Positions 1 through 8,287 of a stretch of DNA of 37,592 nucleotides are shown one piece after another (positions within the stretch are counted from its first letter, which is position 1; every line of letters starts with the position of its first letter). The stretch spans positions 1 through 37,592 of the forward strand of contig JAGGAG010000004.1 of assembly GCA_017889745.1 (NCBI GenBank), given 5' to 3'. A program made the position numbers and the translations under genes. The DNA comes from Gemmatimonadota bacterium. Lineage in GTDB: Bacteria > Gemmatimonadota > Gemmatimonadetes > Gemmatimonadales > GWC2-71-9. The notes beneath the pieces were generated by a model. The model ran no database searches. It was not told the origin of the DNA and worked only from the letters and a program-made list of their open reading frames with translations.

Positions 1-390
1 GTTCACCTGCTGGGCTACCTGCACGGCATCGAGCTCGCGACCGCATATGCGTCGTCGGACGTGTTCGCGTTTCCGTCCAGCACCGAGACGTTCGGCAACG
101 TGCTGCTCGAGGCCATGGCTTCGGGTACGGCACCCGTTTGTGTGGATGCAGGAGGACCAAGTGACTACGCCGAACACGGCCGCAACGCGCTCGTGGCCCC
201 GCCCAACAACGTGGAGGCGTTTGCCCGGCAGCTGGGCCAGGCCATCGCCGAGCCGGCGCTGCGCCGGCAGATCGCGGAGGGCGCGCGGCAGACGGCACTC
301 GGGCGGCGGTGGGATGCAATCTACGACCAGCTTCTCGACGATTACACCGAGACCATCGCCGACCGGAGGCAAGCCCGCGCCGCGGCCTGA
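1..390 (+). CDS. Glycosyltransferase family 4/1 (C-terminal part, truncated by window start)
   Basis: Frame 1 is open from base 1: VHLLGYLHGIELATAYASSDVFAFPSSTETFGNVLLEAMASGTAPVCVDAGGPSDYAEHGRNALVAPPNN, the GT-B C-terminal E-x7-E type motif (PSSTETFGNVLLEAMASG). Confidence 0.9.
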   Translation, partial: VHLLGYLHGIELATAYASSDVFAFPSSTETFGNVLLEAMASGTAPVCVDAGGPSDYAEHGRNALVAPPNNVEAFARQLGQAIAEPALRRQIAEGARQTALGRRWDAIYDQLLDDYTETIADRRQARAAA

Positions 391-415
391 TCGTAAGTCT
401 ATTCCAGTCAATCGG

Positions 416-447
416 ATAGCCCCCGCCCTGTCGCGGGGGCTATCTTT
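416..447 (+). terminator. Rho-independent terminator
   Basis: Perfect 11-bp stem atagcccccgc (416-426) / gcgggggctat (433-443), 6-nt loop, followed by cttttcc; directly after the glycosyltransferase stop. Confidence 0.85.
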
Positions 448-454
448 TCCTGCT

Positions 455-1420
455 ATGCTCAGGGCCCGCTTTGCCCCCTTTGCCTGGGGGGTGGTGATCG
501 TCAGCTTCCTTGTGATCGTCTGGGGCGCCTACGTGCGCGCCAGCGGTTCGGGCGCCGGCTGTGGCAGCCATTGGCCCCTTTGCAACGGCACGGTGCTGCC
601 GCGCAACCCCGCCCTAGAGACTATCGTGGAGTTCCTGCACCGGGCGACGAGCGGTGTCGCGCTGCTGCTGGTGATTGGTCTGGCCGTCCTGGCGCGACGG
701 ACCTACCCGGCGGGTCATGTCGTGCGCCGCGCGGCCTGGGCGAGCCTTTTCTTCATGGTGACGGAAGCGCTAGTGGGCGCGGGACTGGTACTCCTCGAAC
801 TCGTGGCTCACAACGATTCCATTGCCCGCGCCGTGTATCTCGGAGTGCATCTCGTCAACACGTTTCTGCTGCTTGCGGCCCTGACCCTGACCGCCTGGTG
901 GGGATCCGGCCGCCCGGCACCCGTGCGGCCTGTCGACTGGCGCCGCCTCGCGCCGCTTCTCCTGATCTTGGGCGGTCTCCTGCTGGTGGGAGTCACCGGG
1001 GCCGTCACCGCGCTTGGGGACACGCTCTTTCCGGCCGGTTCCCTGGCCGAGGGGATGCGGCAGGATACGTCACCCACTGCGCACATTCTCCTGCGCCTGC
1101 GGGTGCTGCACCCGATCCTCGCGATCACGGTCGGCACCGTGCTGCTGGTGCTCTCCGTGCGCGGAACCCTGCGGGAGACGTCTCCCGCCACGTCCCTCGT
1201 GGGCCGCTTCGCGGCAGGCCTGGTGCTGACCCAGGTAGCGGCAGGCGTCCTCAACCTTCTCCTGCTGGCGCCCATCTGGATGCAGCTCGTGCATCTCTTC
1301 CTCGCCGATCTCGTATGGCTCAGCGCGGTGCTGCTCACGGCCTGTGCCGCCGCCGAGACCGTGCAGACGGCATCGCGCAGCCAGTCACCCGCACTCGATA
1401 CCGCCATTGCGCATCGGTAG
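455..1420 (+). CDS. ctaA: Heme A synthase, COX15/CtaA family
   Basis: ATG at 455 inside the longer ORF 47..1420: MLRARFAPFAWGVVIVSFLVIVWGAYVRASGSGAGCGSHWPLCNG...EFLHRATSG; multiple TM helices and conserved His positions (EFLHR, HLVN, HPILA, HLFLAD). Confidence 0.92.
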   Translation: MLRARFAPFAWGVVIVSFLVIVWGAYVRASGSGAGCGSHWPLCNGTVLPRNPALETIVEFLHRATSGVALLLVIGLAVLARRTYPAGHVVRRAAWASLFFMVTEALVGAGLVLLELVAHNDSIARAVYLGVHLVNTFLLLAALTLTAWWGSGRPAPVRPVDWRRLAPLLLILGGLLLVGVTGAVTALGDTLFPAGSLAEGMRQDTSPTAHILLRLRVLHPILAITVGTVLLVLSVRGTLRETSPATSLVGRFAAGLVLTQVAAGVLNLLLLAPIWMQLVHLFLADLVWLSAVLLTACAAAETVQTASRSQSPALDTAIAHR

Positions 1421-1435
1421 GCTCCTGACACCCTG

Positions 1436-2305
1436 ATGGCCCGTCCGCGCCCCAAGCCAACGTTCGAGGGACAGCTTCCGCCACCAGAGCGGAATCCGCT
1501 CGCCCTGTCCGTCAGCGCGCTGCTGCACGCGGTCGCGATCCTGGTCGTCATGCTGCTGTCGAAGCAGCTCTCCGAGCAGGAGGCGGCGGCGAAGCCGAAG
1601 GCGGACTCGGCGGCAACGCGCGAGGTCGCGATGGTCTACGTGCCGCCGCCGAAGCCGACGCCACCCCCGCCCAGGCCGGTGGAGCCGGTGCCGGCGCCGC
1701 CCCTGGAGCCACCGCGACCCAAGACGATCAACAAGCAGCCCGAGCCCGAGCCCAATGCGCCACCCGAGGCGCCAAGGACACAGGGCACGGCCGAGCCGGA
1801 CCAGCCGCGTACCCGTGATCCGGTGGGCGACCCGATGGCATCGACGCCGGACAACACGCCGCCGGCCACGGTGAACAAGGAGGACGCGCTGAACGCCTCG
1901 ATGGAAGTGGAGGCCAGGCGGATCTTCGGGAAGAAGAGGGGCGGCGTGGCACCCGACGCCGGCCCCGTGGCCACGCGGCCGTTCGAGAACGCGGCCATCC
2001 CGAACAGCAAGTGCCCGGAAATCCCGAAGGACTCGACCGGGGCGCCGCCGGAGGGAGTGGTGAAGGGGCGGGTAGTACAGCAGGAGACGGGGCGCCCACT
2101 CTCGAACGCCCATCTCCAGATGGTGGGCCAGACCTACCACACCTTCGCCAACGAGAACGGCGAATTCGAGTTGCACTTCGACCTGACCCTGATGGCCGAC
2201 TGCCGGGTGCAGTACGTGACGATCGTGGCGCCCGGCTACCGCTCGCAGATGCTGCCCATCGTGATGGGCGGCGGGATCTCGACGGTGCCGCTCAGGCGGC
2301 GCTAG
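1436..2305 (+). CDS. TonB-like N-terminus (single TM plus Pro-rich linker) with C-terminal carboxypeptidase-regulatory-like beta-sandwich domain
   Basis: N-term NPLALSVSALLHAVAILVVMLLS TM, PPPKPTPPPPRPVEPVPAPPLEPPRP linker, C-term GVVKGRVVQQETGRPLSNAHLQMVGQTYHTFANENGEFELHF typical of CarboxypepD_reg-like folds. Confidence 0.7.
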   Translation: MARPRPKPTFEGQLPPPERNPLALSVSALLHAVAILVVMLLSKQLSEQEAAAKPKADSAATREVAMVYVPPPKPTPPPPRPVEPVPAPPLEPPRPKTINKQPEPEPNAPPEAPRTQGTAEPDQPRTRDPVGDPMASTPDNTPPATVNKEDALNASMEVEARRIFGKKRGGVAPDAGPVATRPFENAAIPNSKCPEIPKDSTGAPPEGVVKGRVVQQETGRPLSNAHLQMVGQTYHTFANENGEFELHFDLTLMADCRVQYVTIVAPGYRSQMLPIVMGGGISTVPLRRR

Positions 2306-2480
2306 TTGCTGCCGGATGGCATCGATCGAGATCCAGGTCCGCGTCATCGCCCAGCAGCGCGCCGCCGGTCTCGAGAAGACGGTTGTACGCCACCCCTTAG
2401 TCCATCCGGTTGATCGTCCCGTTCACGTGGAAGCCGTCGCGCTGCTTCCCCGGGCGGTCATGAGCCGCAGCTGGATCACG
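2292..2480 (-). pseudogene. yceI-family gene remnant (C-terminal part only, in-frame TAA)
   Basis: Minus-strand translation DPAAAHDRPGKQRDGFHVNGTINRMD*GVAYNRLLETGGALLGDDADLDLD resembles the YceI C-terminal consensus (G-F-x-A-x-x-x-INRxDFGL...LETGGxLxGDxVxLxLD), with TAA at 2399-2397 at the conserved aromatic position and no N-terminal part. Confidence 0.7.
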
Positions 2481-2490
2481 AGGCCTCGTA

Positions 2491-2862
2491 TCAGAACGGC
2501 TTGTAGACAGCCATGACGATGGCTATGCCGCCGAGCACCGGCAGGGACCAGAAGACCGCCCGGGCCAGGGCGGGCCGACGATAGGGAATTGCCACCAGAG
2601 CCGCGAGCCCGACCCAGCACGCAAGCTTGACGAGGACCCAGCCCTGCAGGACTCCATGCGCCTGCAGGCGTGCCAGTGCGCCGAAGCCGGCAAGCAGGAT
2701 GACGAACGTGGCCACCCCGTGGGTGATCGCGATGAGCCTGCGGACGGACGATGTGGATTTCGTTGCCCCATTGGCCACGGTAAGCGCCAGGCCGCCGAGC
2801 GCGGAGAAGGCCAGCAACACACCAAGAATGTGCAGGACCTTGTACGTTTCTAGCGGGATCAT
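2491..2862 (-). CDS. Small integral membrane protein (about 4 TM), function unknown
   Basis: MIPLETYKVLHILGVLLAFSALGGLALTVANGATKSTSSVRRLIAITHGVATFVILLAGFGAL...VMAVYKPF; ATG at 2862 within the longer artefactual ORF 2491..3888. Confidence 0.75.
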   Translation of the reverse strand: MIPLETYKVLHILGVLLAFSALGGLALTVANGATKSTSSVRRLIAITHGVATFVILLAGFGALARLQAHGVLQGWVLVKLACWVGLAALVAIPYRRPALARAVFWSLPVLGGIAIVMAVYKPF

Positions 2863-2889
2863 GTCTGCCCCTGAGGAGAAGTCGACTAC

Positions 2890-4344
2890 GTGACGAGCCG
2901 ACAAGGTAGGGCCATCGCGGCAGTCGCGGGACCCCTTGCCTATCTGACATGCGTCCAGGCGGGCCCTGCGGCCCTGGGCCCGGACCAGCGGGAGGTACTG
3001 GGCGTCGGCGCGTGGATGCTCGTCTGGTGGCTCATGGAACCGGTTCCACTCGCCGTCACGTCGCTCCTCCCCGTAATCGTCCTTCCGCTCTTTGGCGTGG
3101 TAACGCTGCGGGACGTAACCGCCCCGTACGCCAACGAGATGATCTTCCTGTTCCTCGCCGGGTTTCTGCTGGCCGCGGCGCTCGAGTTCTGGGGCGCCCA
3201 CCTGCGCCTCGCCCTGCGCATCGTCGCGGCCGCCGGGCGGAATGGGCGCCGGATCGTGCTCGCGCTGATGGTGGCGACAGCGGTCCTGTCCATGTGGATC
3301 TCCAACACCGCCACGGCGGCCATGATGTATCCCATCGCGATGGCGCTGGGGCAGCTGTTCGGCGAGGGCGCGCCGGCCGATCGCATCCGCACGTCGCTCT
3401 TCCTCGGCCTGGCCTACGCCGCGTCGATCGGAGGCATGGGCACGCTCATCGGCACGCCACCCAACCTGATCTTCGCGGCCGCGGCGAAGGAACTGCTGGG
3501 GCAGCCGATCGACTTCGCGCGCTACCTGCTCATCGGCGTGCCCTGTGTGATCCTGCTGGTGCCGATCTGCTGGGCGCTGCTCTGCTACGTGATCTACCCG
3601 AGCGAGGCGGTGCTGGGCGAGGCGGCGGAGCATGCGGTGGCCGAACGCCGGACGCGGCTGGGCAAGTTCAAGGGTGGTGAGCGCGCCACCATCGTGGTCT
3701 TCGGCCTCACGGCCCTCGCCTGGATCTTCCGCGAGCCAAAGCAGCTCGGCATCCTGTCGATTCCGGGACTCACGTCGCTTGCACCCGGGCTCAGCGATGC
3801 CGCCATCGGCCTCGCGGGCGCGCTCGCCCTCTTCCTCATTCCGGCCCGGGACGTGACCGGTGAGCGGCGCCGCCTGCTCAGCTGGCACGAGGCGAAGGGC
3901 ATCCCGTGGGAGGTGCTGCTGCTCTTCGGCGGCGGCTTGTCCCTCGCCGCGGCCACGGAAGTGACCGGGCTCACCCAGTGGTTCGGCGAGCTGGTGACCG
4001 GGCTGCAGGGGGCATCGCCCTTCATCGTGCTCCTCGCGGTGGCCGCCGGCACGGTGCTGCTGAGCGAACTCGCGTCGAACACCGCCGTCGCGGCGATGGC
4101 GATGCCGATCGCGGCGGGGCTGGCCTCGGGCGCCGACCTCCCGGCCATCAGGGTCATGGCGGTCGTCGCTCTCGCGGCGTCGGCAGGCTACGCCCTGCCG
4201 ATCGCGACGCCGCCCAACGCGATCGCCTATGGTTCCGGCCGCGTCACCGCCCGGCAGATGCTGCGCGCGGGCCTGGTCATGGACGTTGTGGCCGTGCTGG
4301 TGATCGTGGGCGTGGTACTGCTCCTCGGACCGGTCGCGGGGTGA
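2890..4344 (+). CDS. SLC13/DASS family anion (dicarboxylate/sulfate) transporter
   Basis: NEMIFLFLAGFLLAAALE, SNTATAAMMYPIAMAL, GMGTLIGTPPNLIFA, ELASNTAVAAMAMPIAAGLA, ALPIATPPNAIAYGSGRV: canonical duplicated SNT and TPPN motifs. Confidence 0.93.
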   Translation: MTSRQGRAIAAVAGPLAYLTCVQAGPAALGPDQREVLGVGAWMLVWWLMEPVPLAVTSLLPVIVLPLFGVVTLRDVTAPYANEMIFLFLAGFLLAAALEFWGAHLRLALRIVAAAGRNGRRIVLALMVATAVLSMWISNTATAAMMYPIAMALGQLFGEGAPADRIRTSLFLGLAYAASIGGMGTLIGTPPNLIFAAAAKELLGQPIDFARYLLIGVPCVILLVPICWALLCYVIYPSEAVLGEAAEHAVAERRTRLGKFKGGERATIVVFGLTALAWIFREPKQLGILSIPGLTSLAPGLSDAAIGLAGALALFLIPARDVTGERRRLLSWHEAKGIPWEVLLLFGGGLSLAAATEVTGLTQWFGELVTGLQGASPFIVLLAVAAGTVLLSELASNTAVAAMAMPIAAGLASGADLPAIRVMAVVALAASAGYALPIATPPNAIAYGSGRVTARQMLRAGLVMDVVAVLVIVGVVLLLGPVAG

Positions 4345-5228
4345 GCGAGCGAACTACCGACGAGTCTCCCAGGGCGAATCCGTTGAGCCGAGTCGATGCG
4401 CGGATCGTCCGGCTTCGGCTTGGCTTCCAGGTCCTCGGGCCGCTGTTCCCCGGCCGCGCCGCGCGCCTGGCCGAGCGACTCTTTACCCGCCCGCCGCAGC
4501 ATCCACTGCGCCCGCGCGAAGAAGCTTTCCTCGAAACGGGCGAGGCCTTCACCGTCCGTCATGAGGGCCAGGACCTCGCGTGCTGGAGCTGGGGACGTGG
4601 TCCGGTGGTGCTGCTGATGCACGGATGGGGCAGCCGCGCCGGTCGTTTCCGGCTCTTCGTGCCCCCGTTGCAGCAGCAGGGGTTCCGGGTGGTGGCGTTC
4701 GATGGGCCGGGACATGGCCGCAGCGGCGGCACCAGTGCTTCCCTGCCCCAGTTCGCCGCGGCACTCGTTGCGGTGTCAGCCGCGGTCGGGCCGGTCAGCG
4801 CCTTCATCGGACACTCGCTCGGCGGCGCGGCTGTCCTGTTCGCGATGGGCCGCCTGGTGCCGCCGGTTCCCGCCGTGCTGATCGCGGCACCCTCCGACCC
4901 GGTCGTGTTCTGGCGCCGCTTCCTGCGTCACCTCGCCATACCTTCCGCCGTGGGGAATCGCCTGCAGGAGAACCTCCGGCAGCGGTTCGGCATTACCTGG
5001 AGCGACCTCAACCTGATCCCAGTCGCGGCCGCGCTCCCCACGCCACTGCTGGTGATTCATGATGAGGGCGACGAGGACGTGCCGCTCGAGGACGGGCGCG
5101 ACATCGCCGCGGCGGCACCGCGCGGCACCTTCGTGCTCACTACCGGGCTCGGGCATCGCGCGATCGTGCGGGACAGTGAGGTGGTGCGGCGGGCAGTGGA
5201 GTTCATCGCGGAGCATGCGCGGCGGTGA
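4341..5228 (+). CDS. Alpha/beta hydrolase
   Basis: GTG at 4341 overlapping the previous stop (GTGA); LMHGWGSRAGRF, FDGPGHGRS, IGHSLGGAAV nucleophile elbow, late Asp (HDEGDEDVP) and His (GLGHRAIV). Confidence 0.9.
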   Translation: MSERTTDESPRANPLSRVDARIVRLRLGFQVLGPLFPGRAARLAERLFTRPPQHPLRPREEAFLETGEAFTVRHEGQDLACWSWGRGPVVLLMHGWGSRAGRFRLFVPPLQQQGFRVVAFDGPGHGRSGGTSASLPQFAAALVAVSAAVGPVSAFIGHSLGGAAVLFAMGRLVPPVPAVLIAAPSDPVVFWRRFLRHLAIPSAVGNRLQENLRQRFGITWSDLNLIPVAAALPTPLLVIHDEGDEDVPLEDGRDIAAAAPRGTFVLTTGLGHRAIVRDSEVVRRAVEFIAEHARR

Positions 5229-5491
5229 TCGTGATGGACCGCGTGAATGCGCTCGCCCCAGGCTGGTCGCACGTGCTTTCTACCACCAACGACCTGGCCG
5301 AGCTCGACGCATTCCGCATTCGCGTGGGCGCACCGCGCCAGGCGTTTCACCTCAGGGGTCGGCGCCCGCACCTCGACCTCAAGAACGGGCCGCGGGAGCT
5401 GGCGCTGCAGCAGGCGGACGTGCGGGTGTTTGAGAGGACCGCGGAGCTGCTGCGATTCCTGAACGGTCAGGGAAGTATTCGTAGACGGTAA
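5225..5491 (+). CDS. Small protein resembling DUF4031
   Basis: MIVMDRVNALAPGWSHVLSTTNDLAELDAFRIRVGAPRQAFHLRGRRPHLDLKNGPRELALQQADVRVF; GTGA overlap with the upstream stop; resemblance to DUF4031 layout recalled, not searched. Confidence 0.55.
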   Translation: MIVMDRVNALAPGWSHVLSTTNDLAELDAFRIRVGAPRQAFHLRGRRPHLDLKNGPRELALQQADVRVFERTAELLRFLNGQGSIRRR

Positions 5492-5507
5492 ACGGTAAAC
5501 GGTGAAT
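5481..5507 (+). repeat. Heptanucleotide array, GGTRAAC type
   Basis: gtagac ggtaaac ggtaaac ggtgaat; 7-nt period; overlaps the stop codon of the upstream ORF. Confidence 0.7.
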
Positions 5508-5544
5508 GGGGGCAGCGGTACGCGATGAGGGGGGAGCGCGTGTG

Positions 5545-6006
5545 ATGATTCGCTCGACGATCGGCAAGGTAGCCGGGCCGCTCGTGGCCGCGTTCGTGGC
5601 CGGTGTCGCACGCGTCACCAACGGGCACCGACGGCGGCCGCTGACCGCGCGCGAGCTCCGCGACCTGGACGGCATGCTGCCGGGGCTCGACCTATCCCAA
5701 GTGCTCGTGGCGGAGGGATCGCGGCTGCCCCTGCTCCCGGGGTTCGTGGCCATCACGCTGGGGCGCACGATCTACGTCCGTGGGCACCTCGCGCGGCGAC
5801 CGGCCTCGCTGCTGGCGCATGAGCTCGCGCACGTCCGGCAATTCAGCGAGCGGGGATGGATGGGCATGACGGGCGCTTACGCGGCCCTGTGGCTCGAACA
5901 CGGATACGCGCAGCACCCGCTCGAGATCGAGGCCCGTGCGGTCGAACTGGCGTTCCTGAGGGGGAGGCGAGCCGCGCCCGGCGCGACCGAGGTCAGGACG
6001 GGCTGA
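5545..6006 (+). CDS. Small putative zinc-metallopeptidase-like protein (HExxH; DUF4157-like)
   Basis: RRPASLLAHELAHVRQFSERGWMGMTGAYAALWLEHGYAQHPLEIEARAVE: HELAH motif with downstream Glu residues. Confidence 0.65.
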   Translation: MIRSTIGKVAGPLVAAFVAGVARVTNGHRRRPLTARELRDLDGMLPGLDLSQVLVAEGSRLPLLPGFVAITLGRTIYVRGHLARRPASLLAHELAHVRQFSERGWMGMTGAYAALWLEHGYAQHPLEIEARAVELAFLRGRRAAPGATEVRTG

Positions 6007-6568
6007 AGCCGAAAGTGACGGCCACGTGCACCGTGATGTGCTCGTTCATCTTGAGGATCCCGAGCAACTTGCTGAGCCCGCCGATCTTGTAGTCCTTGAG
6101 ATTGAGGGGGAAGCTCGAGTCCACCGTAACGCCCTGGGCACGGCGCACCACGACCGCCGGCAGCTCGACTGCCTGCGTCACGCCGTGGATGATGAAGTCC
6201 CCTCCCAGCACCGCATCGACCGAATCGCCCCGCTCCGCGTGCACCTGCACCGTCTTCAACTCGAAGCGAATCGCAGGATACTTGTCCGACTCCATCGACT
6301 TGTTGAGGTCACGGTCGCGCTTGTCGTTCCCGGTGACCAGCGTGTTGACCGGCGCCTCTACGAATCCGCGCACATCGGCGAGCGTTGGCCCGCCCGTCAT
6401 CGACCCGCTGACGGTGTGCGTGGTGCCGGTAAAGTCGCCGGCCGTCGCCTTGCCGTCGAAGCTGAGCGTGCCCTCGGTCACCGTGCCGTTCGGGACGGCC
6501 TGCTGCGCCGCCAGGGGGAACGCGGCGCGCAGGAGCGCGGCCAGGCCCAGCGCGGCGAGTCGCATCAT
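5993..6568 (-). CDS. YceI family periplasmic protein
   Basis: Signal peptide MMRLAALGLAALLRAAFPLAAQQ; LSFDGKATAGDFTGTTHTVSGSMTGG...DKYPAIRFELKTV...GDFIIHGVTQAVELPAVV...KLLGILKMNEHITVHVAVTFGF; ATG overlaps the upstream stop (ATGA). Confidence 0.88.
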   Translation of the reverse strand: MMRLAALGLAALLRAAFPLAAQQAVPNGTVTEGTLSFDGKATAGDFTGTTHTVSGSMTGGPTLADVRGFVEAPVNTLVTGNDKRDRDLNKSMESDKYPAIRFELKTVQVHAERGDSVDAVLGGDFIIHGVTQAVELPAVVVRRAQGVTVDSSFPLNLKDYKIGGLSKLLGILKMNEHITVHVAVTFGFSPS

Positions 6569-7419
6569 GAACCCAGCTTCCCGACGGCAAATCGGCCTGT
6601 CAGGCTGACGCTGCTGCCGTAGGTAACCAGCGAGAAGAACTGCCCCGTCACCGACCAGCGGCGTGCCAGGTCCCACGTCAGCCCGCCGAAGATCGCGGCG
6701 GCATTCAGGTTCGACTCCACCTTGCTGTCATCGACGATACCCAGGGCGTTGGTGTAGTTGACCTGGAAGCGCGGCATGAGTCGGGTGTAGCCACCGCCCA
6801 CGTACGGGCGCAACGTTCCCCGGCTGAACGAGGCGCCAAGCGTCAGGTCGGCTCCATAGACCGCCGGCATGAAGGAATCGTCGGATGGGGTGCCCTGGTA
6901 GCAGTAGTTCGCCGGGTCCTGCACATCCGCCTCATCACAGGTGAACGACCCATGCACGCTGCCGAACGCGGCATTGAGGCTGAAGTTCGCAACGAGAACT
7001 CCACCCAGCGGTGAGGACGACCAGTCGGCGCCCAAGCCGAGGATATTCGCCTGGATCCCCGATACCGGGATGGGCGGAACCCAGCCAGCCTCGGCGGCAA
7101 AGCCACTGCCAAGACCGACACGAATCCTGGGCTGCGCCGCCACGACGAGCGCGTTGGTGTTGGCAAGTGTCTGCCCCGAAAAGCAGGTGACCGGCGTGTT
7201 TTCGTAATCGCTTACCTCCGGCACCGTGAGCACACCGAGCCCGAGCTCGACGCGGCCCGCGGGCATTCGTGCGGGGCCGCGCGTCGGGGTGAAGGCAATG
7301 GCAACCGACTTGGTGCCCATTGTCTGCGCCTCGGGCGAACCCGCCGGTGCGACGCAGGGAGTCTGCGCCGTGAGCGGCGCCGCACCGAGCACCGCGAGCA
7401 GCGCCACGAGGTGTTTCAT
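6565..7419 (-). CDS. Putative outer-membrane beta-barrel protein
   Basis: Signal peptide MKHLVALLAVLGAAPLTAQ; alternating hydrophobic strands (LRPYVGGGYTRLMPRFQVNYTN, AAAIFGGLTWDLARRWSVTGQFFSLVTYGSSVSLTGRF). Confidence 0.6.
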   Translation of the reverse strand: MKHLVALLAVLGAAPLTAQTPCVAPAGSPEAQTMGTKSVAIAFTPTRGPARMPAGRVELGLGVLTVPEVSDYENTPVTCFSGQTLANTNALVVAAQPRIRVGLGSGFAAEAGWVPPIPVSGIQANILGLGADWSSSPLGGVLVANFSLNAAFGSVHGSFTCDEADVQDPANYCYQGTPSDDSFMPAVYGADLTLGASFSRGTLRPYVGGGYTRLMPRFQVNYTNALGIVDDSKVESNLNAAAIFGGLTWDLARRWSVTGQFFSLVTYGSSVSLTGRFAVGKLGS

Positions 7420-7438
7420 TGGTGTGGTCGCGTGCGCG

Positions 7439-8134
7439 CTAGTTGACCGTCACGGTGCCGGACATGCCGTTGACGGTACCGGGCGATGGATTGGCGCCAT
7501 GCGCGCTGCAGAAGAACTTGAACGTGCCCGCCGCGGGGAACGTGACGTTGAAGCTCTGCGGCGCATCGAGCAGGGCCGGCAGGCCGGGACTGGCCGGCAG
7601 TGCTGACGCGTTGCCGACGTCGGGGCTCACGTTGTGGTTCGTGGCACCGCTGGCCCACACGAAGTGCACCGACTGGCCGGCACTGATGGTGATGGTGACG
7701 GGAGAGAACACCAGTGCGCCGCCGGGGGCGACCGTGATCGTCGGGACGACCGGCGACGTCGCCGTGAACGTCACGGGAGATCCGGTGGCACCGGCGAGCG
7801 ATGCGGTCGCCGTCTGGGCGCCGCCACCCGCACCGAGCGTCCACGTCGCCGTGGCGATGCCGCCCGCATCGGTGACACCACTTGGCGTGAGGGTTCCCCC
7901 GTTCGCGGTGGCCCACGTTACCGTGACCCCGGACTGCGCTGCGCCGGCGTCCGTGACTACCACCCGAAGTGGGTTCGCGAGCGCGACGCCGGCAGTGCCG
8001 GTCTGCGCATCGCCACTGTTGGTCGCGGTCTTCGCGATCGCCTGCGTGCTGGGCGCGCCACCGTTGTCACTGCTGCAGGCACCGAGTGCTGCTGCGAGGA
8101 GAAGGCCAGCGAGGGCCGGGGAAGTTCGCGACAT
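7439..8134 (-). CDS. Lipoprotein with bacterial Ig-like (Big_1-type) domain plus plastocyanin-like cupredoxin domain
   Basis: Lipobox LGAC|SS; ANPLRVVVTDAGAAQSGVTVTWATANGGTLTPSGVTDAGGIATATWTLG; TNHNVSPD ... FKFFCSAHGANPSPGTVNGMSGTVTV with His/Cys/His/Met type I copper ligand pattern. Confidence 0.8.
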   Translation of the reverse strand: MSRTSPALAGLLLAAALGACSSDNGGAPSTQAIAKTATNSGDAQTGTAGVALANPLRVVVTDAGAAQSGVTVTWATANGGTLTPSGVTDAGGIATATWTLGAGGGAQTATASLAGATGSPVTFTATSPVVPTITVAPGGALVFSPVTITISAGQSVHFVWASGATNHNVSPDVGNASALPASPGLPALLDAPQSFNVTFPAAGTFKFFCSAHGANPSPGTVNGMSGTVTVN

Positions 8135-8287
8135 GAATCAGCCTCATGCAGAAGTGAAGATGGAAGGCGAGACGGCTTGATCGTGCAAGAGCGGTACACG
8201 CGAAATCTTCCTCGCGGCCAGCCACTTGCCCTGCTGCAAGACGTCGCGCACGGGGCGAATCGCACACCCGTTCGCGGATCGCCCAAC

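Noticed and set aside
47-454. N-terminal extension of ORF 47..1420
   Set aside because: Overlaps the glycosyltransferase in another frame and spans the terminator; ctaA start at 455 fits the family.
2863-3888. N-terminal extension of minus ORF 2491..3888
   Set aside because: Antisense to the well-supported SLC13 transporter; the real start is the ATG at 2862.
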